Of a DNA stretch of 56,815 nucleotides, positions 43,617 to 50,524 are shown piece after piece (position 1 is the stretch's first letter; each line of letters begins with the position of its first letter). The notes under the pieces are model-generated. The model was not told the origin of the DNA. It did not search any database and saw nothing but the letters and a program-made list of their open reading frames with translations. The position numbers and the translations under genes are program-made. The stretch is from an uncultured Bacteroidales bacterium (lineage in GTDB: Bacteria; Bacteroidota; Bacteroidia; Bacteroidales; UBA932), in contig CAMFBM010000013.1 in the NCBI GenBank assembly GCA_945948555.1, forward strand, positions 1-56,815, given 5' to 3'.

Positions 43617-45281
43617 ATGTTGAAAATCTATTGCAAAAACACGGGAACATACAAGGAGTTTCAGGAAGGAACTTCCCTGTTGGAGATGCTTCCCCATTTC
43701 GATTTTGAAAAGCCTTACCCTGTCATTGCCGCCAAGGTGAACAATGTCTCCCAGGGACTGAAGTACCGGGCGTTCAACAACCGCGACGTGGAATTTCTCG
43801 ACTACAGGACCTACAGCGGCAGGAATGTTTACAGCCGCTCCCTGTGTTTTCTGCTCTGCAAGGCGGTTCAGGACCTTTTCCCCGGAGGACACGTGGTAAT
43901 GCGCCGTCCGATTTCAAAAGGTTTTTTCTGCGTTGTTGACAAAGGGGACGGCACCCCTCTCAAACCTGAGGACATAGATGCGGTCAGGGACAGGATGACT
44001 TTTCTCGTGGAGCAGGACATCCAGTTCCGCCGTCACGACGTTCAGGTACAGGAGGCCGTTGATATTTTCTCCGCCCTGGGACAGACCGACAAGGTGAAGC
44101 TGCTCCGTTCGTGCGGGGACGTTTACGTGAAATATTACTCTCTGGACGGCACTCCGGACTACTACTGCGATGTCCTTGTGCCTTCGACAGGTTACCTCAG
44201 AATCTGGTCCGTCAGCCCGTACAACGGGGGACTTCTCCTGAGGCTTCCCGACAGGCATCATCCCGAAAACCTCGCTCCGTTTTACGAGCAGCCGAAGACT
44301 TTCGGGATTTTCTCCGAGACTCTTTCCTGGAACAGGATAATGGGGCTGGACAATGTCGGGGATGTCAACCTGGCCTGCCAGACAGGCAAGGCTTCAGACC
44401 TGATCCAGATAGCAGAGGCCCTTCAGGAGAAGAAAATCGTCCAGATTGCAGAGGAAATCGACAGGCGTTACCGCGAGGACTCAGTGAGAATTGTGCTGAT
44501 AACGGGTCCCACAAGCAGCGGCAAGAGCACCTTCTGCCGCAGACTCAGCATCCAGCTGATGGCTTGCGGACTTCATCCAATCTCCTTCTCCACTGATGAC
44601 TATTTCGTGAACCGTCTCGACACTCCGCGTCTGCCGGACGGCTCCTTCGATTTTGACAATTTCGAGACCGTTGATCACGAATATCTCCAGTCTGATGTCC
44701 TCAGGCTCGTCGCCGGGGAGGAAGTGGAAGTGCCGGAGTACAATTTCGTGACCGGCCTGAGGGAACTAAAGGGCAAGCGTCTCCGTATGGAAGAAGGCTC
44801 CATCCTGCTCATCGAAGGAATCCATGCCCTGAATCCTGGGCTGCTTTACAAGATTCCTGACGCCGGCAAATTCCGGATTTTCATAAACACCATTATGAGC
44901 ATCTCCCTTGACGACCACAACTGCATACCGACCAGTGACAACCGCCTTCTGAGACGCATCGTGAGGGATTTCAACAAGGGTGCCTTCACAGCGCGGGAGA
45001 CAATAGCCAACTGGCCTAATGTGCGCCGTGCCGAAGTCAAATGGATATATCCTTTCCAGGAGGCTGCCGACGTGCTGTTCAACTCGGCCTATCTGATCGA
45101 GTTCGCTGTGCTTCGCAGTCACGCGGAGAGCATCCTGGCTACTGTTCCCAAAAATTGTCCGGAGTACAGTGAGGCCAACCGCCTGCTGAACTTCCTGCAT
45201 TATTTCGTACCGGTGTCTGACAAACAGATTCCGCGCACTTCATTTATGCGCTCCTTCATCGGTCAGAGTGGTCTGGACTGA
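43617..45281 (+). CDS. Nucleoside kinase (uridine kinase-like) with N-terminal TGS-type domain
   Basis: The 554-residue protein has a ubiquitin-like TGS domain at about 1-60 and a threonyl-tRNA-synthetase-like second domain (RRPISKGFFCVVD; cf. SAD). A uridine/phosphoribulokinase P-loop kinase follows from about 290, with GPTSSGKSTFCRRL near residue 302, STDDYFVNR, and LLIEGIHALNP. This layout is known in Bacteroidota and Firmicutes; such enzymes phosphorylate nucleosides such as uridine or cytidine, with the exact substrate not set. The ATG at 43617 fits the TGS start better than the in-frame ATG at 43569, which precedes the promoter box. Confidence 0.87.
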   Translation: MLKIYCKNTGTYKEFQEGTSLLEMLPHFDFEKPYPVIAAKVNNVSQGLKYRAFNNRDVEFLDYRTYSGRNVYSRSLCFLLCKAVQDLFPGGHVVMRRPISKGFFCVVDKGDGTPLKPEDIDAVRDRMTFLVEQDIQFRRHDVQVQEAVDIFSALGQTDKVKLLRSCGDVYVKYYSLDGTPDYYCDVLVPSTGYLRIWSVSPYNGGLLLRLPDRHHPENLAPFYEQPKTFGIFSETLSWNRIMGLDNVGDVNLACQTGKASDLIQIAEALQEKKIVQIAEEIDRRYREDSVRIVLITGPTSSGKSTFCRRLSIQLMACGLHPISFSTDDYFVNRLDTPRLPDGSFDFDNFETVDHEYLQSDVLRLVAGEEVEVPEYNFVTGLRELKGKRLRMEEGSILLIEGIHALNPGLLYKIPDAGKFRIFINTIMSISLDDHNCIPTSDNRLLRRIVRDFNKGAFTARETIANWPNVRRAEVKWIYPFQEAADVLFNSAYLIEFAVLRSHAESILATVPKNCPEYSEANRLLNFLHYFVPVSDKQIPRTSFMRSFIGQSGLD

Positions 45282-45297
45282 TGGTTTCAGGAATAGG

Positions 45298-45316
45298 GGA
45301 GGACCGTCAGTCCTCC
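45298..45316. terminator. Hairpin between convergent kinase and glpT genes
   Basis: A 7-base perfect stem ggaggac/gtcctcc (45298-45304 with 45310-45316) and a 5-base loop overlap the glpT stop region. No T tract follows on either strand, so termination is plausible but not strong. Confidence 0.4.
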
Positions 45317-46689
45317 TCATTCAGGATCTTCTCGACCTTCCCGTAGCCGTCGGCAGGGGCGTTCCACATCAGGGCGATGATCAGCGTTCCGACAATGCCT
45401 ATTATTACCGAAACGAGGAAAACGGAGTTCCATCCGTAATGTTCGGCAAGGAATCCGAAGAGCAGACCGGAAACGGTCGTGCTGGCATAGCCGAATATTC
45501 CGAGGATTCCGTTGGCCGTCGCGCAGGCGTGCTTGGTGGCCTGGTTTGATGCCGCGATTCCGAGAAGCGCCTGCGGGCCATAGACGAAGAAACTGGAGAG
45601 AACAAGCCAGATAATTGACAGCCAGTTCATTGAGGCAGGTGTCTTCCAGAACAGGAAGAATGAGACAGTGGCTCCGACGGTGCAAAGCAGACAGGTTCTG
45701 TGTGCGCGGCTCTTCATAATTTTGTCAGTGAACCATCCTGCTGCGAGCATTCCAAGGATTCCGCCGATGATTTCGGTAGTCGCCACGACCGTGCCCGCCG
45801 TTGAGATTTCCATTCCCTTGAACTGGGTAAGGAATGTCGCTCCCCAGTCGAGAATCGTGAACCGGACTATGTAGATGCAGAAATTGGAAACTGCCAGAAT
45901 CCAGATGAGAGGGTTTCGGAACACCAGTTTGCTGATGATTTTCTTGTAGGTCTTCTCCGGGATTTTCTCGTGGGGTTTGGCAGGGGCCTCGCCTCCGTTC
46001 TCCCCGGCCTCGATTTCCTCAAGTTCAGGAAGGCCCACAGATGAAGGGGTGTCACGCAGAAGGGCGTACAGGGCGAAAGCTCCGACAAGGGCGATTGCGG
46101 CCGGAACGGCGAAGCAAAGCTGCCAGGCACTGTAGCCGAATGTCTTGAGAATAAATCCGCAGACCGCTACGATGATTCCCGCGCCGATCGAGTGTGAGGC
46201 ATTCCAGATGGACTGTTTCGTGGCAAGTTCACGCGGAGAGATCCAGTGTGCCATCAGGCTCATGCACGGAGGCACGCCCATGCCCTGGAAAAAGCCGTTT
46301 AGAAGCCAGAGCGATCCTATTATATACACCAATGTCATAGTGGCTTTTCCGTCAGGCCCGATGACATTGACAAAGGCATTCATCGAAGGACTGAAACAGA
46401 TTCCGAAGTTCACGAGCGATGAAAGAATCAGTCCGACGGTCATCAGCTTGCGGCGGCTCATCCTGTCGGCGAGGAAGCCGTTGACGAATCGTGAAAGACC
46501 GTAGATTATTCCGTTGAGGGTCAGGAACAGACCCAGCTGCGTCTTGGTGATTCCCAGCTCCGCCTCAAGGGCCGGCATCGCCACGCTGAAATGCTTTCGA
46601 ACAAAATAATAGAGGGCATATCCCACCATCAGGGTTATGAGGGTCCGCCATTGCCAGTACTGATACCTTTTTTTCGTCTGAACGTCCAT
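45307..46689 (-). CDS. glpT: GlpT/UhpT-family organophosphate:phosphate antiporter
   Basis: The 460-residue protein is a 12-segment major facilitator of the OPA family. The start shows GYALYYFVRKHFSVAMPALE, the family signature with a phosphate-binding Arg. NGFLADRMSRRKLM is the 2-3 loop, GVPPCMSLMAHWISPRELATKQSIWNASHS fits GlpT/UhpC, and a charged central loop lies at about 225-255. It should exchange glycerol-3-phosphate or a hexose phosphate for phosphate across the inner membrane. glpABC in the same window favours glycerol-3-phosphate, but UhpT-like use cannot be excluded. The leader carries a perfect 24-base tandem repeat. Confidence 0.85.
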   Translation of the reverse strand: MDVQTKKRYQYWQWRTLITLMVGYALYYFVRKHFSVAMPALEAELGITKTQLGLFLTLNGIIYGLSRFVNGFLADRMSRRKLMTVGLILSSLVNFGICFSPSMNAFVNVIGPDGKATMTLVYIIGSLWLLNGFFQGMGVPPCMSLMAHWISPRELATKQSIWNASHSIGAGIIVAVCGFILKTFGYSAWQLCFAVPAAIALVGAFALYALLRDTPSSVGLPELEEIEAGENGGEAPAKPHEKIPEKTYKKIISKLVFRNPLIWILAVSNFCIYIVRFTILDWGATFLTQFKGMEISTAGTVVATTEIIGGILGMLAAGWFTDKIMKSRAHRTCLLCTVGATVSFFLFWKTPASMNWLSIIWLVLSSFFVYGPQALLGIAASNQATKHACATANGILGIFGYASTTVSGLLFGFLAEHYGWNSVFLVSVIIGIVGTLIIALMWNAPADGYGKVEKILNEED

Positions 46690-46714
46690 CGGTTATAAGT
46701 TTTCCAGTATTATT

Positions 46715-46762
46715 AAATATCGGTATATATTTTTCCGGAAATATCGGTATATATTTTTCCGG
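46715..46762 (-). repeat. Perfect 24-base tandem repeat in the glpT leader
   Basis: Two identical adjoining 24-base units occupy 46715-46738 and 46739-46762. Each holds aaatatcggtatatat followed by ttttccgg. A decayed third copy (ttatatatttagttttgtccgg) lies at about 46771-46792. The units fall downstream of the predicted glpT start site, so they could be operators, RNA-level control elements or translation enhancers. Confidence 0.85.
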
Positions 46763-46765
46763 CCG

Positions 46766-46796
46766 TAAAGTTATATATTTAGTTTTGTCCGGCAAA
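46766..46796 (-). promoter_or_regulatory. Promoter of glpT
   Basis: On the minus strand, TTTG (46796-46793), a 19-base spacer and TAACTTTA (46773-46766) match the consensus except for the last base. It interlocks with the plus-strand promoter at 46784-46815. Confidence 0.55.
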
Positions 46797-46815
46797 TAAA
46801 AATATTTTATATTTG
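46784..46815 (+). promoter_or_regulatory. Promoter of the NagD-like phosphatase gene
   Basis: TTTG at 46784-46787, a 20-base spacer and TATATTTG at 46808-46815 match the consensus exactly. The -33 box sits within the spacer of the glpT promoter and the glpT -33 box sits within this spacer. Confidence 0.8.
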
Positions 46816-46842
46816 CAAAATATCGAAATCAAACGAAACAAA

Positions 46843-47748
46843 ATGAAACCATATTACGGACTTGACGATCAACTGCCATCTGAATTGAAGGAGAAACTTT
46901 CGAAAATCAAGAGACTTGCCCTCGATATGGACGGAACGATCTATCTCGGGAGCACCCTGTTTCCGTTCACCCTCGATTTTCTTGCCTCAATGAAGGAGGC
47001 AGGAGTTGGATATTCCTTTCTGACCAACAATCCCACCAGGTCCGTTGCCGATTATCTGAAGAAACTGGAGAAAATGGGGATTGTCGCTACAGAGGACAAT
47101 ATGTACACGACATCCCTTGCCGCAATCGACTACATAAAAACACATTATCCGTCTGCGAGAAGGCTTTTCCTCCTTGGTACCGAAAGTATGGTTTCGCAGT
47201 TTGAGAAAGCCGGTTTCGAGTCCTGTGCTGACGACCCGGACGATGTTCCTGATGTTCTGGTGGCGGCTTTCGATCCGACGCTAACCTATCCGCGCCTTTG
47301 CCGTGCCTCCTGGTGGGCTTCCCAGGGCATCCCTTACATAGCCACCAATCCGGACAGGGTCTGCCCGACCGACCAGAGGACAATCCTGGTTGACTGCGGT
47401 TCGATCTGCAGGTGCATAGAGTCCGCTTCGGGAAGACGCCCGGACATAACCCTCGGTAAGCCGGATCCAAACATGCTCTATGGAATAATGGACAAATACG
47501 GCCTGAAGCCGGAGGAGGTAGCTATGGTCGGGGACAGAATTTACACCGACACGGCGACTGCGCACAATGCCGGTGCTTTTGGGGTTCTTGTGCTTTCCGG
47601 TGAGACTACCCTTGAGACTGCACTGAAGGTGGCCGGGGATGCAGAAAACAATCCTGCACCGGAGTTCTTCCCTCCCGACCTCATCGTGCGGGACGTAGAG
47701 GAACTGGGTCGGCTCATTCTTGCTTCACGGAGCCAGTCCGCGTGTTGA
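46843..47748 (+). CDS. NagD-type HAD phosphatase
   Basis: The 301-residue hydrolase has HAD motif I LALDMDGTIYLG near residue 20, motif II FLTNNPTRS, motif III Lys in TLGKPDPNMLYGI, and motif IV MVGDRIYTDTATAHNAG near residue 230. A C2 cap typical of NagD/pNPPase lies between. Members remove phosphate from nucleotides, sugar phosphates or glycerol phosphate; the exact substrate is unknown. It is divergent from glpT with interlocked promoters, which hints at a role with the imported organophosphate. ATG 46843 is preferred to an in-frame start at 46813, which lies within the -7 box. Confidence 0.9.
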   Translation: MKPYYGLDDQLPSELKEKLSKIKRLALDMDGTIYLGSTLFPFTLDFLASMKEAGVGYSFLTNNPTRSVADYLKKLEKMGIVATEDNMYTTSLAAIDYIKTHYPSARRLFLLGTESMVSQFEKAGFESCADDPDDVPDVLVAAFDPTLTYPRLCRASWWASQGIPYIATNPDRVCPTDQRTILVDCGSICRCIESASGRRPDITLGKPDPNMLYGIMDKYGLKPEEVAMVGDRIYTDTATAHNAGAFGVLVLSGETTLETALKVAGDAENNPAPEFFPPDLIVRDVEELGRLILASRSQSAC

Positions 47749-47790
47749 CGGTTCCAGTCTCGACCCGTCATTCCGGGAATGAGTGAAATA

Positions 47791-49323
47791 TTATAGATAT
47801 TTCCGGGCAATGCGCCCGTTGTGGTCGGTGGCAATGACCATCGGTATGCCCGTGAGGTCTATGTTGTCGGAAAGAAGGGTGGCCGTTTCCGGTTCCTTCT
47901 CCCAAAGGCCGTTCATTTCAATCAGCAGAATTTTTTTCATCTTTCCCGCTTTTCCGACATAAAGTCCCTCTTTGGATACAAGTGCCTCGGTCAGGACGGA
48001 GATTTTCTCCCTGCAGGTCCCGCAGTCCTCAAGATGGAAGATTACAATTGTGGATTTCTGTCTTGACAGGTCCGCTGTAACATTCCTCATTCCGGGTGCG
48101 CCTTCCTTCCCCGCAGTGATTTCAACGGCTGACACCTTCACTTTCGGGAGCTTTGTCCCGATGGGGGAGAGCAGCGCGGTTTCCCTGAGGAACCTGGCAA
48201 GGCTGATGACTTTCAGGGTGTCGTCCGGGCTTTTCCAGATGTCACTCCTGTCGAGGATGAACCTGTCCACGAACTCCGGAGTGCCGCATTTGAAATTCTC
48301 TCCTTCCTGCTCAGCAATGAAATAGAGCAGGTCGCCGGTCATCTGCCTGAAAAGGGTGGTGTCCCTGTTTTCCAGGGCTACGTCGCAGATGTGTGTGGCA
48401 ATCCGGCTCACTCCCTCGCAACCCATTCCGTCCCTGATGGGATCGAAAACCTGCCTGAAAAGCGCCATTGCCTCATCGCTGCCGTATTCCATGTCCTCAT
48501 TCCGTGACAATTCCATCAGCAGTTGCCCAAGCGAGGACGGGTCAATTCTCCTGCCGATGATTGTACCTTCGGCATCCACTAGGAAGATGGCAGGAGTCCG
48601 GATAACCCCGTAGAGAGTCTCGAAACCGGATGTCCTGTCGGGGTCCCAGAGATTGACAACATCGATCCCGTAATTCAGCCTTTCCCCTGCATAACGGAGC
48701 CATTCTTCACGATCGGTCCCGGTGTAGATGGCGTAGAGTACCGTTTCGAAATCCTTGAGGACAGTCCCCAGAGCCGTTGTCTGATTGGAGCAGACCGGGC
48801 AGTCCGTGTCGTAGAAGTACAGAACCTTGAACCTTTTTCCCCCGGTGTCAGGGATTCTGTGGTCGCTCCCGTCCGGATTGCGGAGGTCAAGTACGGGAGC
48901 CTTCATCCCGATGAGGGAGTTGCGGTTGAGTTCGGCAGACAGCCTGGCCTTGAAATACTCCGCATCCGAGGGCATCCTTATACTTCCGTCCGCGAACCAG
49001 GTGTCGAAGATGTGGATTGCAACGGCTTCGTCTCCCATCACAGGGGATGCCATATATTTTTCATATAACCTCAGAGCCACCTTCTGCCTGATGGCGGAAT
49101 CATCGCAGGCTGAGATCAGAAAATCGCTCTCGGTGTTTTTTGTCGGGGTTGATTCTGCCTCAATTGCAGCGATATATGTGTCCAGCCGGCTCATCAGAAC
49201 GGACAGGGTGGAGTCTTCCGGCTGCAGCTGAGGAGGGGATTGAGCGCGTCCTCCTGCGGAGGCAATGCAGCAGAAAAATGCGCAGATGAATGCGCAGGAA
49301 TACCTTGAAAGGCGGCTTGTCAT
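47791..49323 (-). CDS. Exported protein with two thioredoxin-like domains
   Basis: The 510-residue protein starts with a signal peptide (FICAFFCCIASAGGRA). Two thioredoxin-like domains are seen: one with YFYDTDCPVCSNQT near residue 172, the other with IFHLEDCGTCREKI near residue 440. Each has a CxxC pair (CPVC, CGTC). An N-terminal helical region and a helical linker (about 260-400) surround the first. Bacteroidota carry many such periplasmic redox proteins linked to disulfide handling or resistance to oxidants; no exact job can be given. Its ATG overlaps the coaD stop as ATGA, so it is translationally coupled to coaD. Confidence 0.82.
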   Translation of the reverse strand: MTSRLSRYSCAFICAFFCCIASAGGRAQSPPQLQPEDSTLSVLMSRLDTYIAAIEAESTPTKNTESDFLISACDDSAIRQKVALRLYEKYMASPVMGDEAVAIHIFDTWFADGSIRMPSDAEYFKARLSAELNRNSLIGMKAPVLDLRNPDGSDHRIPDTGGKRFKVLYFYDTDCPVCSNQTTALGTVLKDFETVLYAIYTGTDREEWLRYAGERLNYGIDVVNLWDPDRTSGFETLYGVIRTPAIFLVDAEGTIIGRRIDPSSLGQLLMELSRNEDMEYGSDEAMALFRQVFDPIRDGMGCEGVSRIATHICDVALENRDTTLFRQMTGDLLYFIAEQEGENFKCGTPEFVDRFILDRSDIWKSPDDTLKVISLARFLRETALLSPIGTKLPKVKVSAVEITAGKEGAPGMRNVTADLSRQKSTIVIFHLEDCGTCREKISVLTEALVSKEGLYVGKAGKMKKILLIEMNGLWEKEPETATLLSDNIDLTGIPMVIATDHNGRIARKYL

Positions 49324-49781
49324 AGGGTTACCCCCTCGGGGATGAATTTGGATGTGTCTCCTCCGTGCTTGATTATGTCGCGTACCGCGGTGGAGGAGAT
49401 GTGGGCGAATTCCTGGGCCGTCGGAATGATGATTGTCTCGATTTCCGGGGCAAGAATCCTGTTGGCATCCGCTATTGACCTTTCCGTCTCGAAATCGATC
49501 ATATTCCTTACACCTCTAACTATATGTTTGATTCCCAGTTCTTTGCATTTTTCAATCGTCAGGTTGTCGTAGGAGATTACGCTGACTCCTTCCAGACCTT
49601 TTGTGGCCTGCCTGATGATGTCCAGTTTTTTCTCTGTGCTGAAATGTCCCCGCTTGTCGATGTTCACGCCTATGGCGACGACAACCTCGTCAAACATTGT
49701 GAGGGCTCTTTTCAGTATGTTCAGATGTCCTGCCGTGAACGGGTCGAAGGACCCTGGAAACATTGCTGTCCTGTGTTCCAT
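49320..49781 (-). CDS. coaD: Phosphopantetheine adenylyltransferase
   Basis: The 153-residue enzyme makes dephospho-CoA from 4'-phosphopantetheine and ATP. It shows the nucleotidyltransferase motif PGSFDPFTAGHLNIL at residues 9-23, RGVRNMIDFETE, and ISSTAVRDI near the C-terminus. The length is normal (about 160). The start at ATG 49781 gives the usual short N-terminus; the frame is open further upstream through the end of ung, which is rejected. It lies 10 bases after ung and overlaps the thioredoxin-like gene. Confidence 0.96.
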   Translation of the reverse strand: MEHRTAMFPGSFDPFTAGHLNILKRALTMFDEVVVAIGVNIDKRGHFSTEKKLDIIRQATKGLEGVSVISYDNLTIEKCKELGIKHIVRGVRNMIDFETERSIADANRILAPEIETIIIPTAQEFAHISSTAVRDIIKHGGDTSKFIPEGVTL

Positions 49782-49791
49782 AAATCTGTGT

Positions 49792-50460
49792 TTATAACTG
49801 CCAGTCAATCGGTGTCTTGCCTTGTGCGGCAAGCAGTTGGTTCGTTTTTGAGAAATGCCTGCACCCGAAGAAAGCCCCTCTGGCAAGCGGAGACGGGTGC
49901 GCAGCTTCAAGGACGTGGTGTCTGGAAGTGTCTATGATGGATTTCTTGCTTCTTGCAAAGTTGCCCCAGAGCAGGAAGACCACACCGTTGCAGTTGTCGG
50001 AGATGTATCTGATGACTGCATCCGTGAATTCCGCCCAACCGATATTGCCGTGCGATGCGGGTTCCCCTGAACGGACCGTCAGAATGGCATTGAGCAGCAG
50101 GACACCCTGCCTCGCCCATTTCTCAAGGTGAGGATTCCCGCTCATTTCGATTCCGAGGTCATTGTGGATTTCCGTGAAGATGTTCCTCAGCGAAGGCGGG
50201 GCAGGGACATTTTCCGGGACGGAAAATGACAGGCCTTCGGCCTGCCCGTACCCGTGGTACGGGTCCTGCCCCAGGATTACCACTTTGACATCCTGCACGG
50301 GAGTCAGCTCGAATGCCTTGAAAATCATCCTGCCCGGAGGGAAGATGACCTTCCCCTCAGCCTTTTCCTTGTGCAGAAACTCCACGAGGGATTTGAAATA
50401 GTCTTTCTCAAACTCCTCCCTGAGGGCCTCCTTCCAGCTTTGTTCGATTGCCACTTCCAT
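49792..50460 (-). CDS. ung: Uracil-DNA glycosylase (family 1)
   Basis: The 222-residue repair enzyme removes uracil from DNA. It has the water-activating loop GQDPYHGYGQAEGLSFSVP near residue 63, the minor-groove motif GVLLLNAILTV, and HPSPLARGAFFGCRHF near residue 188. The size fits E. coli Ung (229). ATG 50460 is chosen because the residues upstream are Arg/Asp-rich and unlike the family, and the frame beyond runs into the lon 3' end. It lies 64 bases after lon. Confidence 0.96.
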   Translation of the reverse strand: MEVAIEQSWKEALREEFEKDYFKSLVEFLHKEKAEGKVIFPPGRMIFKAFELTPVQDVKVVILGQDPYHGYGQAEGLSFSVPENVPAPPSLRNIFTEIHNDLGIEMSGNPHLEKWARQGVLLLNAILTVRSGEPASHGNIGWAEFTDAVIRYISDNCNGVVFLLWGNFARSKKSIIDTSRHHVLEAAHPSPLARGAFFGCRHFSKTNQLLAAQGKTPIDWQL

Positions 50461-50524
50461 TTTTTCCTGCCTGTCTTTTCTGTCTCTTCCAATCTGTCGG
50501 ACTTCTTCCCGGGAGTCCGGGGTT

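Noticed and set aside
46715..46792. Possible CRISPR-like repeats
   Set aside because: The two 24-base units abut with no spacer, and no cas gene is present.
47770..47803. Small stems cattc/gaatg and gaaatat/atatttc between convergent genes
   Set aside because: They are short, partly inside a stop codon region and lack a clear T tract, so they are not called as a terminator.
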